A stretch of 64,000 nt of DNA from Candidatus Peribacteria bacterium (GCA_020632295.1 JACKFU010000002.1:310001-374000); one strand, 5' to 3'; positions 17,008-25,941 are shown, counted from the stretch's first letter. The notes: generated by a model not told the origin, from the sequence alone. Numbers and translations are program-made.

Positions 17008-18024
17008 CTATTTTGAGCCTCCTCCTAGGTACATATAGCGTTTTGTGTTGTGTTCGTCGTTGGTCTCAGAGTAGTGAATACTGCCCTCTTTATCGTGCAA
17101 GTAGTACCAATATCTGGTCTCTTTTGGGTAGAGCACTGCTTCAATACTCTTCTTGCCAGGGTTTGCTATTGGCCCGGGAGTAAGGCCTCGAAACTTTCTG
17201 AGATTATATGGGGAGTTTACATTGAGATCTCCTGCAGTAATTTCGTCGGTCGGTTTATCAACGATATAGCGCACAGCGGCATCCACCCCAAGGCCCCAAT
17301 CTTCACCGAGGCGTTTCCATAAAATGGCAGCAACGGTAGACCGCTCGTCATCGTGACGCGATTCTTTTTCGACAAGCGAAGCCATGGTAATAATCTCGTG
17401 GAGACTGTGGCTATCTGCTTCGATGACACTCTCATACGGCGTAAGAACTTGTTTGCGGAAGTTCCCGAGCATGCGCTCTAAGAAAAACTTTGGCACAAAC
17501 TCTACTGGTGCGTAGTACGTATCTGGGAAGAGATACCCTTCCAGTTTTCCTCCACGCTTTGCAAGCTCCGATGTGTCAGTCGGTAAAAACTCAAAACTCG
17601 AAAAATCGCAGGTATTTGCACAATCAATAATGGCCCCTGGTTCACTGAGGCCAACTTCCGCGAGAACTGCATCAATATCTTTGACCGTGTACCCCTCTGG
17701 GATAGTAATGGCAATCTCTTCTCCTTTTCCTAGCTGTAACATCCTAATAACAGTTGGGACATCGAATGATTCCTTCAAGAGGAAGACGCCTGCCTGCAAT
17801 GATCCATCAAGTCCATTGAGTTTCATATAGATCTTCGTCGCAAGTGAACTTCTGATAAGCCCGTTTTCTTTGAGTTGCTCAAGAATGTGTGTCGTTGTCG
17901 ATCCTGCCTTCACAGTAACAGAGACGCGCTGCTCTGAAGACGCATCAGCAGGACGCAGTGACAGTGTGTACCAGAGATATGTGGCACCAATGAGGAGGGC
18001 AATGATGAAAAGTAATTTTTTCAT
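17008..18024 (-). CDS. mltG: Endolytic murein transglycosylase MltG (YceG-like)
   Basis: 338 residues. MltG cleaves nascent glycan strands and so sets peptidoglycan chain length. It has an N-terminal membrane anchor (about 4-20), a LysM-like region, and the catalytic segment ASLVEKESRHDDE with the expected Glu near 218. The terminal RYWYYLHDKEG...H motif is characteristic of the family. The ATG is 9 nt after the ybaB stop; the pair is likely an operon. Slightly short but complete. Confidence 0.93.
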   Translation of the reverse strand: MKKLLFIIALLIGATYLWYTLSLRPADASSEQRVSVTVKAGSTTTHILEQLKENGLIRSSLATKIYMKLNGLDGSLQAGVFLLKESFDVPTVIRMLQLGKGEEIAITIPEGYTVKDIDAVLAEVGLSEPGAIIDCANTCDFSSFEFLPTDTSELAKRGGKLEGYLFPDTYYAPVEFVPKFFLERMLGNFRKQVLTPYESVIEADSHSLHEIITMASLVEKESRHDDERSTVAAILWKRLGEDWGLGVDAAVRYIVDKPTDEITAGDLNVNSPYNLRKFRGLTPGPIANPGKKSIEAVLYPKETRYWYYLHDKEGSIHYSETNDEHNTKRYMYLGGGSK

Positions 18025-18033
18025 TGTACATTT

Positions 18034-18342
18034 TTAATTTCCAAATTTCTTCTCCTCTGGAGAAGGCATACCCATCTGCCCCATGACTGCCTGCATCTTT
18101 TCTGCTGCGACAATCTGCGCTTTTTTCATGGCACGATTTAAGCAATCTTTCAGGAGTGCGGGAAGTTTTTCTCGAGGTGTTTCCTCGGGGATATGAATGC
18201 TGATTATTTCTTGTTCGGCATTTACGGTTACCATTACTCCTTCTGCTTCGGCTTCTACGTGAATATTCTTTAGCTCCTTCTTAATCTTCTTTGCCTGCTG
18301 CTGGAGCTTAAACATGTCTCTGGCTTGCGAAAAACTTGTCAT
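18034..18342 (-). CDS. YbaB/EbfC family nucleoid-associated protein
   Basis: Up to 102 residues. YbaB proteins bind DNA as dimers. The core MFKLQQQAKKIKKELKN..VEAEAEGVMVTVNAEQEIISIHI matches the family: a basic amphipathic helix followed by strands. The start is uncertain. The ATG at 18342 overlaps a TGGTACCAT extended -10, whose +1 would fall near 18334. The internal ATG at 18315 gives a protein (93 residues) beginning exactly like other YbaB proteins. It precedes mltG. Confidence 0.88.
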   Translation of the reverse strand: MTSFSQARDMFKLQQQAKKIKKELKNIHVEAEAEGVMVTVNAEQEIISIHIPEETPREKLPALLKDCLNRAMKKAQIVAAEKMQAVMGQMGMPSPEEKKFGN

Positions 18343-18387
18343 GGTACCAGCTTAGAAAAAGATGGTGTCTCGTGCAATACAATCGGG

Positions 18388-18393
18388 CATACT
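18388..18393 (+). promoter_or_regulatory. -10 box of the CPA2 antiporter gene
   Basis: CATACT ends 6 nt before the ATG at 18400. The first base departs from consensus. Confidence 0.4.
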
Positions 18394-18399
18394 ATTTCT

Positions 18400-19572
18400 A
18401 TGACCGATGCACTGAGTCTTTCTCTCATTCTCTTTCTCGCCTTTACTGGCGGTTCGCTTGGAAAACGGTTCGGCTATCCTCGCGTTATTGGCCAACTCAT
18501 CATCTGTTTACTATTTGGTATACCAATTATTCGTAACCTTGTCCTAACGGATGCAACGGAGAGCATCGTGCACACTATGTCGCAATTTGGTGTTATTCTT
18601 CTTCTGTTTCTTACTGGATTTGAAATTGATATTCAGCAAATGCGCAAAAGTGCCGGTGCTGCAATTGCTATCGCTTTTTTTGCGGCAATTGTTCCCTTTG
18701 GGGTTGGTATTGTTGTCGGGCGACTCCTTGGGTATTCCACTACTACATCGCTTATCTTAGGCATGTGCCTCTCGGTGACAGCAGAGGGAACAAAGGCAGC
18801 TCTCCTCACAGAAATGAAGATGATAAAAACTCGTGTTGGAAGTATTATGCTAGAAGCAGGTATTCTCGATGATATTTTTGAGGTGCTGTTTCTTACAACG
18901 GTACTCTTTCTCTCGGAAACCACCGCAACGGAAAGTTCCGCAACCTTCCCACTGCGTATTGCTGCATTTATTGTCATCATCTTTCTTGCATTTCGCTTTG
19001 TACCGAGACTTATCGGCCTTATTGAAAAAACGCACGATGGGGTTGGACTCTTTAGTGGAACTATCGGGATTGGCATGATTATCGCAATCGCCTCCGAAGC
19101 AGCTGGGCTTGGTAGTATTCTCGGTGCGTTTATTGCAGGGCTGCTGATGCAGAAATCGTTCCTGAATCAGGATGACAGAATGCAGGAAGAACAATTTCTA
19201 CATATATTAGCATTTGCTCTCGTCATCCCCTTCTTCTTTGCCTACATCGGACTCCATATGCAATTTGATGCAATTATCGAGACACCTATTACGACACTTA
19301 TTATTCTTGTTGCTGCAATCTTCGGAAAAATTGGGGGAACACTTATTGCTTTTCCGTTTACGAATCTCAGATTTAAACAGCTTCTTCTGATTGGATGGGG
19401 TATGAACTCTCGCGGCGTTATGGAACTCGTGATTGCACAAATTGCCTTTGCCCATAACCTCATCTCCCAAGAGCTCTATTCGATTATTGTCTTTGTCGCA
19501 GTCACGACTACCGTCATCTTCCCATTTGTTATTCGACACATGGTGAAACAGGATGAGAAGATTATGAACTAA
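18400..19572 (+). CDS. CPA2-family Na+(K+)/H+ antiporter
   Basis: 390 residues from ATG 18400; 10 or more hydrophobic helices fill the protein. Signature features of the Na/H exchanger (KefB/NapA) group are seen: GSLGKRFGYPRVIGQLIICLLFG near the N-terminus, LLFLTGFEIDI, and a GxxxGxFxAGLLM stretch (LGSILGAFIAGLLMQ). The expected cytoplasmic TrkA-N/RCK regulatory domain is absent: the protein stops after the last helix. It exchanges monovalent cations for protons; exact ions are unknown. The longer ORF from 18325 would overlap the promoter region. Monocistronic. Confidence 0.88.
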   Translation: MTDALSLSLILFLAFTGGSLGKRFGYPRVIGQLIICLLFGIPIIRNLVLTDATESIVHTMSQFGVILLLFLTGFEIDIQQMRKSAGAAIAIAFFAAIVPFGVGIVVGRLLGYSTTTSLILGMCLSVTAEGTKAALLTEMKMIKTRVGSIMLEAGILDDIFEVLFLTTVLFLSETTATESSATFPLRIAAFIVIIFLAFRFVPRLIGLIEKTHDGVGLFSGTIGIGMIIAIASEAAGLGSILGAFIAGLLMQKSFLNQDDRMQEEQFLHILAFALVIPFFFAYIGLHMQFDAIIETPITTLIILVAAIFGKIGGTLIAFPFTNLRFKQLLLIGWGMNSRGVMELVIAQIAFAHNLISQELYSIIVFVAVTTTVIFPFVIRHMVKQDEKIMN

Positions 19573-19602
19573 ATGGAAAATTGAAAATGGAAGATGGAAA
19601 AT
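19571..19602. repeat. GGAAAATTGAAAATGG-type repeat, left flank of four-helix gene
   Basis: AATGGAAAATTGAAAATGG followed by related AGATGGAAAATG. It starts at the antiporter stop codon. The complementary version lies at 20084-20122, forming an imperfect inverted pair around the four-helix-bundle gene. Confidence 0.7.
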
Positions 19603-19725
19603 GTGGCGTTCTCTTTGTTTATGGAACTTAATTTTTGTCTTCATAAACACAAAAATCAGATCTATTAATTTTTTTGATTGCGGTTTGATCTTCTCTAAGA
19701 AGGAGGGGTCTGAAATCATACATAT

Positions 19726-20085
19726 ATGACGAAATCTACAAATATAATTCGAGAGAAAGCATTCAGTTTTGCAGAAGAAATTATCCATGTATGTAAAGAA
19801 ATGACGACGAAAAAAGAATTTGTACTAAGTAAGCAACTGATGAAATCAGGCACAAGCATCGGAGCAAATATTGAAGAAGCTATGCAGGGGCAAAGTAAAA
19901 ATGATTTCATTTCGAAAATGAATATAGCCCTGAAAGAAGCATATGAAACACGCTATTGGATCAGACTTATAGTACGCACTGGCTATATGCAACCTGATCG
20001 AATGCAGAATTCTCGAAATGAGATTGAAAATATTATTCGTATACTTGTTGCAATTATCAGAACTGCAAAATCACGAGCACAATAA
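19726..20085 (+). CDS. Four-helix-bundle protein (S23/ribosomal intervening-sequence type)
   Basis: 119 residues. This family was first seen in 23S rRNA intervening sequences; its function is unknown. SKQLMKSGTSIGANIEEA (43-60) and the later KEAYETRYWIRLI segment are diagnostic, with alternating helices throughout. It is flanked by inverted AT-rich repeats and sits between unrelated genes, as such proteins often do in other genomes, which suggests a cassette that has moved. An AGGAGG at 19701 is 19 nt from the ATG, too far for a normal ribosome binding site. Confidence 0.9.
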   Translation: MTKSTNIIREKAFSFAEEIIHVCKEMTTKKEFVLSKQLMKSGTSIGANIEEAMQGQSKNDFISKMNIALKEAYETRYWIRLIVRTGYMQPDRMQNSRNEIENIIRILVAIIRTAKSRAQ

Positions 20086-20122
20086 TTTTCAATTTTCCAT
20101 CTACTATTTTCAATTCTCATTT
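20084..20122. repeat. Inverted copy of the AT-rich repeat, right flank of four-helix gene
   Basis: AATTTTCAATTTTCCATC followed by CTATTTTCAATTCTCATTTT. It is the reverse-complement style of the repeat at 19571-19602 and abuts the end of the ATPase gene on the other strand. Confidence 0.7.
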
Positions 20123-22728
20123 TACCCAATAATTCCTATGCGATCTTCAATCTCCTGATCGACAAACACTTTTTTTCGACCGTACTTCATGCGGCTGTAC
20201 TCTTTAATGAGCGCTCCCAGCTTTTCGTTTCGGTCAGACTCGTCGTAAATCGTATTCATACTAAATGGTCTAGAGGTGACGTTATTGATGTTGAGCTTTG
20301 TGTAGCACTGAAAGTTCGGCACATTAATGACATCTTGTTCACTGAGGACTGGCGCCATTTCTTTGGCCATGTACTCTGCGTCTTCTGCGCCGATCTTAAA
20401 GGAACTAATAGTACCGACGTTACCAAATACCGCATCGCGAAGTTTTGTGCTGGCTTGACCATAGGACTCTGTCTTCCCGACAAGTTGCCCAATAAACTGG
20501 TGTGCCATAATAAGGCCGAGTTCATACTTACGTGCTTCTGAGAGAATGGTTGCAAACGCGTCTGTTACGAAGTTCTGGAACTCATCCACATAGAGGTAGA
20601 AACGTCTTCGATCCTCACGTTTCATACTGGCTCTACTCATGGCTGCCATGTTGATTTTGTTCACGAAGATCAGGCCAAGAAGCTGTGCGTTAATGTCGCC
20701 AATTTTTCCCTTCGAGAGGTTAACGAGGAGTACCTTGCCTTCGTCCATAATCTTGCGGATATCAAATGCAGATTTTGGCTGCCCGATAATATTTCGCATC
20801 GTTGTATTTGTGATGAAAGGGCCAAACTTCGAACTGAAGTATGGAATCATCTCCTCCTTTTCTCGTGCACCGGTCTTGGCAATTTCATGTTCCCAGAAAC
20901 TCCGAACAACAGTGTTACGGCACTTACTTACCTTGTAACGCTGAAAGTCTTCGTCCACAAAGAGACGTGGAACGTCGATAAGTGTTGCACCTTCGTCTTC
21001 GTCGTCCATGAGTGTCAGACAACCATTTCGAAAGTAGTGCTGAATACGCGGTCCGAAGATTTCGTTTCCAAAGAGTTTGATAAAAATCTCCATCGCATCA
21101 AGTGATGCGCGATCTTTCTCTTCGGGCGTACTTGCCTCAAGCAAATTAAGTCCCATTGGCCTTTCCATGTCGGCTGGGTCAAAGAGAACAATGTCTTTCG
21201 CTCTCTCCTTTGGTGTGTGCGCAAGCGCATCTTCGATGAGGTCTCCATGTGGGTCGACAATGCACACACCTTCGCCATTTTGGATATCTTGACGCGACAT
21301 CCATGAAATAAAGCTGGATTTACCAGTACCGGATTTTCCAATGATGTAGTGATGACGCGTTCTGTCTTTAGGGAGAAATTTGATTTGTGTCTCCTGTGCA
21401 CGATACATATTGACACCAAGGAGGATACCCTCTTGTGGAATTTCTGATGGAGGCGGAAGTACCTTAGAGGCAACCCATTGAATGACAGGAATTTTGTTGT
21501 AACGGCTATCTGGGAAGTGGAACAGTCCTGCAAGTTCTTTTTCGACCAGGAGAGACTTGCGATGAGCAAACCCATTGATACGACGCTTCCACAACTTATA
21601 GAGCAGTCTTGCATTCCAATCGAGTGGGAAGAAGTCGACAAACATGCGTCTGTTTACAAGGACATTGCCGTACAAGTCCTTAAACGCGTTGAATGCCACC
21701 TGCATATTGTTCGTGATTTCCATGGACCGTTGGTAACTTTTGCTGGAAGCAAAAATACGAATGGATGTATGGTAGAAACTCATACCTGCCTTCTCACCCA
21801 TGCGCTTGTAGAGCTCCTCTTCTGGCTGAATCATACGAATAAAGGCGTCACCTTTGCTTGCACCAGGTGCGAAGCTTTGTGTATCGCCACTGGCCACACC
21901 TGAGATAATAAGGCCGATAGTCTTTAAGCCCGGAATGTGAGAGAGCCAATGGTCCTTTTGCCCCTTAAAGCTTACCTCAGCAAATGTTTTCGCCTTCTTG
22001 TTCCACTTACTCGAAAACGACGGTGTCAGTACCATCTGAATACACGCTGTTTCGTCCGCATTCAATTTACTGAGCACGTTTGCAATACCATTTAAGGGAT
22101 CGTCTTGCATCTGCTCGTAAAAACGAATCGGGTACATAAAGCTGCGTTGCGTTGTCATGTTATAGGCAACCATACGGCTGCCCTTTGGCCAGATATCCGG
22201 CGTCTGTTGAAGTGTAACTTCCGCGTCGGGGTAAAAGGCGGTAATTTGCTTTTCGACAATACTGACATGATCTGGCGTTGTAACGACATACATAGTGAGT
22301 TGTCCTTTTTCTACATAAATTTCAAAGCTAATTGGCAGGTACCGAAAGAACCAGAAGTGCAGCATCTGCGAAAAGTTGAGCGCTTTAATTTCCCAAAGCG
22401 CTCTAAACAACTGCTCCATGATGGCAATTTTTTCTTTAAAATCTTTCTCGGTACGTTTTTCCTGGTCAATCTTTGTCTCCTGTCTTGGAAGAAGCACCTT
22501 GAGTGATACGAGTTCTTTCGAACGTTTGATTGCATACCAGTAACGGAAATAGTGCTTACAGAGTCGCCATGTCCCATAAACAAGTACAGCGCTGATCAGG
22601 AAGGCAAACGGCGCACGAGCAAACTCGCTCCAGAGCCAGGACCAGACTCCATCCGTCGAGAGAGAAATTGTGACGATGGTCGTCAGCCAGAGAATTGGCC
22701 AGGTTGCAAAACGGAGAAAGGAAACCAT
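20122..22728 (-). CDS. Membrane-anchored TraD/VirB4-like (DUF87/TraM-recognition) ATPase 1
   Basis: 868 residues. Two N-terminal membrane segments (about 6-24 and 38-58) are followed by a large divergent region. A RecA-fold ATPase follows, with Walker A GKSGTGKSS (464-472), an IVDPHGDLIEDAL strand, and Walker B YVDEFQNF (D715, E716). Then comes LSEARKYELGLIMAHQFIGQL, typical of type IV coupling proteins. It probably moves DNA or protein across the membrane. It is homologous to the ATPase at 43085-45568: long matching stretches such as FGPRIQxYFRNGCLTLMDD occur in both. No relaxase or mating-pore genes are near. The promoter TGC+TATAAT ends 8 nt before the ATG. Confidence 0.85.
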   Translation of the reverse strand: MVSFLRFATWPILWLTTIVTISLSTDGVWSWLWSEFARAPFAFLISAVLVYGTWRLCKHYFRYWYAIKRSKELVSLKVLLPRQETKIDQEKRTEKDFKEKIAIMEQLFRALWEIKALNFSQMLHFWFFRYLPISFEIYVEKGQLTMYVVTTPDHVSIVEKQITAFYPDAEVTLQQTPDIWPKGSRMVAYNMTTQRSFMYPIRFYEQMQDDPLNGIANVLSKLNADETACIQMVLTPSFSSKWNKKAKTFAEVSFKGQKDHWLSHIPGLKTIGLIISGVASGDTQSFAPGASKGDAFIRMIQPEEELYKRMGEKAGMSFYHTSIRIFASSKSYQRSMEITNNMQVAFNAFKDLYGNVLVNRRMFVDFFPLDWNARLLYKLWKRRINGFAHRKSLLVEKELAGLFHFPDSRYNKIPVIQWVASKVLPPPSEIPQEGILLGVNMYRAQETQIKFLPKDRTRHHYIIGKSGTGKSSFISWMSRQDIQNGEGVCIVDPHGDLIEDALAHTPKERAKDIVLFDPADMERPMGLNLLEASTPEEKDRASLDAMEIFIKLFGNEIFGPRIQHYFRNGCLTLMDDEDEGATLIDVPRLFVDEDFQRYKVSKCRNTVVRSFWEHEIAKTGAREKEEMIPYFSSKFGPFITNTTMRNIIGQPKSAFDIRKIMDEGKVLLVNLSKGKIGDINAQLLGLIFVNKINMAAMSRASMKREDRRRFYLYVDEFQNFVTDAFATILSEARKYELGLIMAHQFIGQLVGKTESYGQASTKLRDAVFGNVGTISSFKIGAEDAEYMAKEMAPVLSEQDVINVPNFQCYTKLNINNVTSRPFSMNTIYDESDRNEKLGALIKEYSRMKYGRKKVFVDQEIEDRIGIIG

Positions 22729-22736
22729 TTCATAAG

Positions 22737-22745
22737 ATTATAGCA
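22737..22745 (-). promoter_or_regulatory. Extended -10 promoter of TraD-like ATPase 1
   Basis: TGC+TATAAT, predicted +1 22730, ATG 22728: a 2-nt leader. Confidence 0.65.
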
Positions 22746-22768
22746 GAATTTTGGCCTGAACGGTAGAT

Positions 22769-23806
22769 CTAGTTTCCACACGAGGAAACGTGCATCCGCA
22801 TGGTTCGCAGGTGTCCTTTAGCATCTCCAACGGTTATTTCGTAGAGTCCTGGTGAATCGGGTGAGAAGCGGTATTTCTCTTCTGGATGGACAAAATCCTG
22901 AATTCGTATGCGGTCTCCATCGGGGAAGGAGATTGCATAGATAACAAATACGCGATTGCTCTGCAAAATGAGTTGATGTCCGAGCGTAAATGTATGGGGA
23001 ATACCTCTAAAGAACCGAACATCTCTCGTAATACGCTTTTGATAAGCAGATGGCTTTTGCTGACAGGCATCAACAAGATCGGCATCACCAATACGCTCAA
23101 ACGTTGCGTGCAACACTCCCTGACCCGTGTGGGCAATTTGCTCGAATGCTGCCTTGCTCAAATCCATATCTCTTCCGTCCACATATGGACCACGATCGTT
23201 AATGCGGACAACAACACTCTCCCCCGTTTCGATATTTCTCACGCGTACAAGCGTGTTATGCGGCAGTGTTCTGTGTGCAGCGGTAATCTCATGCATGTTG
23301 AACGTTTCGCCAAATGCCGTTCCTTGACCATGGAAATCATCTGCATAGAAGCTGACTTCATGAATTTCCTTTGCGAGTAATCCATCAATTTTTGTCATCA
23401 TTGTTAATAGATCTTGTCTGGTCACTCGCGCATCGAGTGGGCGATTCATTTCGACAATAGGATATGCGCTGATAAGCGATGGTAAATCGTCGCTATCCAT
23501 GTCTGGAACATCGGCAACATTTCTGGTGCGATAAATCCAAAGAAGCGCATCACTGAGTATCACCGGCTCATCCGGATAGAACTGATCACCATCCAACAAG
23601 ATTTTTCTGCGTTTTCCGTAGGATATTTCAAGGTATCCTTCGTCACCTTCTTGAACATCGCTGTATTCTTGTGCGGTTTCAAATGCGGGTCGATTGATAC
23701 TGTTCCAGATGAGAAGATATGCATCTCTTCTTGATACGAAATTCCCTTCTGCTAGCGCAGAAGTTGGCATAGTAACTGCCAGGAATACAAGAAGGAATTT
23801 GTACAC
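22769..23806 (-). CDS. RlpA-like double-psi beta-barrel wall protein, GTG start
   Basis: 345 residues from GTG at 23806. A signal peptide (1-19, ending SALA) is followed by a region with SLH-like wording (VSRRDAYLLIW..., YSDV, FYPDEPVILSDALLWI). The RlpA core runs about 150-240, with VSFYADDFHGQGTAFGE, ITAAHRTLPHNT, VRINDRGPYVDGRDMDLS and the conserved Asp204. A beta-rich C-terminal domain (255-345) follows. RlpA proteins are septal lytic transglycosylases or peptidoglycan binders. The GTG start is chosen because TATAAT (23813-23818) ends exactly 6 nt before it; the longer ORF from 23905 would run through the promoter and the upstream gene. Confidence 0.87.
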   Translation of the reverse strand: MYKFLLVFLAVTMPTSALAEGNFVSRRDAYLLIWNSINRPAFETAQEYSDVQEGDEGYLEISYGKRRKILLDGDQFYPDEPVILSDALLWIYRTRNVADVPDMDSDDLPSLISAYPIVEMNRPLDARVTRQDLLTMMTKIDGLLAKEIHEVSFYADDFHGQGTAFGETFNMHEITAAHRTLPHNTLVRVRNIETGESVVVRINDRGPYVDGRDMDLSKAAFEQIAHTGQGVLHATFERIGDADLVDACQQKPSAYQKRITRDVRFFRGIPHTFTLGHQLILQSNRVFVIYAISFPDGDRIRIQDFVHPEEKYRFSPDSPGLYEITVGDAKGHLRTMRMHVSSCGN

Positions 23807-23812
23807 CAGGAC

Positions 23813-23818
23813 ATTATA
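23813..23818 (-). promoter_or_regulatory. -10 box of the RlpA-like gene, overlapping upstream stop codon
   Basis: TATAAT, whose internal TAA is the stop codon of the upstream 3D-domain gene. Predicted +1 23806 is the G of the GTG start. Confidence 0.65.
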
Positions 23819-25226
23819 GCGCACCCCACCCCTCTGCCCTAACAATGCGATAGAGAATCGACCGCTGGTCACTTCGTAGTGCATGCAATGTTGATGGTCC
23901 AACATATCCTGCGCCAGTCTCTGTTCGGGAGCTGATGATCCCCCGATCGATTTGATACTTGGTAACTGCCTCTTCAGTCATAGGCCCAAAAGATCCATTG
24001 GCCTCTTTGGCATCAAAAAATCCAAGTGCAGCGAGCTGATTTTGGAGTAAGCGTACTTGTGTGCCGCTATAGCCTTCTCCTAAAAACTGCTCTATGCGTG
24101 TCCCTTTTTTTTCTAATGCTGTGTCAATAGCATGAAGTTCGAGATACCGATCTGCATGCTCGGAGACAACTTTTCTATTCCACGCTGCAAGGAGTTCTTT
24201 TGTGGTAACGGGACCAATACGCCCAGCACCCGTTGAGTCCCAGGAACCCACCAGGCTGTGCTCTTTTTGAAATGCGAAGATTGCATCTTTTGTTGTTTGA
24301 TCGTACTCACCGTTGGTTCGTCCTTGATAATAGCCAAGAAAACGGAGAATACGCTGTGCATCGGCAACATACTGTGGCGCTGCATCATCATCAATGTAGC
24401 CGGTAATCGGCTCGTGAGCGCCAAGCCTCTTGCGTGCACCCAGTACATACGCAGCCGACGTTTCTGAGAGTTCGCTTCCCGGTGCATTCACCTGAAAATC
24501 GTGGAGGAATGCGGTAAATGCCCTACTGGTTTCTTGCCCAAAGAATCCTGTTGGGCTCCTTCGAAGGTAGCCGATTTCCTTCAGGTAATCCTGCAAAAGA
24601 TATACAGAAAGGCCTCGCTCTCCTTCCTTCGGACGAAGAGCAAGTAAGTTATCTTTCTCAACAAAGTAATTATGGAGTTCATCAATAGGCGAAGGTAGTG
24701 TTGTAAGATCGAATGCTACCATTGGTTGATCCGTCCCATTTGGATACACAGTCCCCTTTATGCGTTGTAGACCAAACGCAAGCGCACGAGCAAGACCCTC
24801 TTCACCGTACCCCGCCCAAATATCCAGACGGTGTGCACCATTCCCTAGTTCGGTAATTGCCCCGCCACGGTCGTGCACGGTAAATGTGCCAATGCCCGGT
24901 AGCACCACTTTTGTTCCATAGGGATAACTTGATGGTGCTGCAATCATACCGGGATATACCGATGTTCCGTCTGCAGCCGTGTGCCCCTCTCCATTTAAAA
25001 CTTTGTCTGCAACGTATCCGCCCTTTACATAGCAACATTGATTTGGAAGTGGTGAGTAGTATGCAGTAATGAGAAATTCCTGTTCGTACGGTTCGTTACC
25101 ACTTGGTGTTGGTTGGCCGAGTGTCTGGTACGGAACAAACACTGCAATAAGTAGCAGTATCAGCTTGATGTGCTTTGGAACACTGCGGTGCGCCCGCCGA
25201 TACAGTGGAGTGATGTGTATTTTCAA
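23814..25226 (-). CDS. Secreted 3D-domain protein with three peptidoglycan-binding domains, TTG start
   Basis: 470 residues. The signal-anchor is about 20-37. A 3D (three-Asp, YabE/MltA-like) domain covers about 50-165: FLITAYYSP, then VHDRGGAI (D119) and RLDIWAGYG (D135). Three PG_binding_1-type repeats follow at about 200-245, 285-345 and 385-460; each has a LQ.YLKxLGY-like opening and GxFGxxTxxAVxxFQ-like body. It is probably a wall-bound murein hydrolase acting with the RlpA-like protein downstream. A pair of adjacent cysteines (64-65) is unusual. TGC+TATAAT ends 8 nt before the TTG start codon. Confidence 0.87.
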   Translation of the reverse strand: MKIHITPLYRRAHRSVPKHIKLILLLIAVFVPYQTLGQPTPSGNEPYEQEFLITAYYSPLPNQCCYVKGGYVADKVLNGEGHTAADGTSVYPGMIAAPSSYPYGTKVVLPGIGTFTVHDRGGAITELGNGAHRLDIWAGYGEEGLARALAFGLQRIKGTVYPNGTDQPMVAFDLTTLPSPIDELHNYFVEKDNLLALRPKEGERGLSVYLLQDYLKEIGYLRRSPTGFFGQETSRAFTAFLHDFQVNAPGSELSETSAAYVLGARKRLGAHEPITGYIDDDAAPQYVADAQRILRFLGYYQGRTNGEYDQTTKDAIFAFQKEHSLVGSWDSTGAGRIGPVTTKELLAAWNRKVVSEHADRYLELHAIDTALEKKGTRIEQFLGEGYSGTQVRLLQNQLAALGFFDAKEANGSFGPMTEEAVTKYQIDRGIISSRTETGAGYVGPSTLHALRSDQRSILYRIVRAEGWGAL

Positions 25227-25234
25227 ATCTGTTT

Positions 25235-25243
25235 ATTATAGCA
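25235..25243 (-). promoter_or_regulatory. Extended -10 promoter of the 3D/peptidoglycan-binding gene
   Basis: TGC+TATAAT, predicted +1 25228, TTG start codon 25226: a 2-nt leader on a non-ATG start. Confidence 0.65.
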
Positions 25244-25285
25244 GAAATTGCTCTTCAGATCTGTATAGTAAAATATACATAATAT

Positions 25286-25314
25286 TTGACAGTAATACTT
25301 TATTTTTATTTAAT
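25286..25314 (+). promoter_or_regulatory. Promoter of the orphan gene at 25321
   Basis: Consensus -35 TTGACA (25286-25291), 17-bp spacer, -10 TTTAAT (25309-25314). Predicted +1 25321 equals the A of the ATG. Confidence 0.65.
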
Positions 25315-25320
25315 AATTTT

Positions 25321-25581
25321 ATGGACCAAGAAAGCTCTTATCAAAATAGTGTACATCGATTAAGAAAGTCTCTTCGAGGAATGGAGAGGGTTGTTGACAA
25401 CATATCTAATGCTGCAATGGAGCCTGAAGAGGCTATTCGGCGTGATATTGCGAAAGAATGCTGTGATACAATACGCGTATTGTTACAAGATATAGAGCTA
25501 GCATTTGTTGAATATGGTGTTGAAGAGAGCGCAAAAGGATCAAATACTATTATTGAGACACTGGTTCAGATTAGAGAATAA
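25321..25581 (+). CDS. Small helical hypothetical protein
   Basis: 86 residues, family not recognised. The protein is hydrophilic and almost entirely helical by composition. It has a basic first third (VHRLRKSLRGMERVVD) and a later acidic stretch (MEPEEAIRRDIAKECCDTIRVLLQDIELAF). A four-helix or coiled-coil fold is possible. No signal or membrane segment. It is transcribed from its own consensus promoter and followed by another orphan on the same strand. Confidence 0.65.
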   Translation: MDQESSYQNSVHRLRKSLRGMERVVDNISNAAMEPEEAIRRDIAKECCDTIRVLLQDIELAFVEYGVEESAKGSNTIIETLVQIRE

Positions 25582-25599
25582 CCGCAAGTTGAATATTCT

Positions 25600-25628
25600 T
25601 TGCCTACAATAAAGAAACTGATTATCAT
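25600..25628 (+). promoter_or_regulatory. Promoter of the orphan gene at 25637
   Basis: TTGCCT (25600-25605), 17-bp spacer, TATCAT (25623-25628); the ATG is 8 nt downstream. Confidence 0.45.
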
Positions 25629-25636
25629 GTTCTTAT

Positions 25637-25939
25637 ATGACTGATTATGCCGTTTTACGACTTGCAATTGGTTCTGTAAAACAGAATGCTGACGATACTT
25701 CCCCTCTTGTCTCTATTGATCTGCCAGAATCTGATGAGGAGGTTCTTGCACTCATCAATAATCTGCGAAGACAGCTACAAGAAATTTCTGCAGAAATTTC
25801 TGAAGGGATACCTGTCGGCGGAGATCGAGAGCACCCTATACCAATTATATCCTTGAGAAATCAGCCTGAAGACTTGCGACATGTGTTTGCCACACGTACA
25901 CGTGAGGCTGTACATATGTCAGATGTTTATGATAGATAG
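25637..25939 (+). CDS. Hypothetical acidic protein
   Basis: 100 residues, family not recognised. A strand-like start (YAVLRLAIGSV) leads into an acidic helix (ESDEEVLALINNLRRQLQEISAEI, about 31-54), then a polar tail. No signal or membrane segment. It converges on the M24 peptidase gene with a 2-bp gap and no visible terminator. Adjacent to and co-oriented with the 86-residue orphan, but with a separate predicted promoter. Confidence 0.6.
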   Translation: MTDYAVLRLAIGSVKQNADDTSPLVSIDLPESDEEVLALINNLRRQLQEISAEISEGIPVGGDREHPIPIISLRNQPEDLRHVFATRTREAVHMSDVYDR

Positions 25940-25941
25940 AT

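Noticed and set aside
19701..19706. AGGAGG as Shine-Dalgarno site of the four-helix-bundle gene
   Set aside because: It is 19 nt from the ATG, too far for normal use, and no other gene here has a comparable site.
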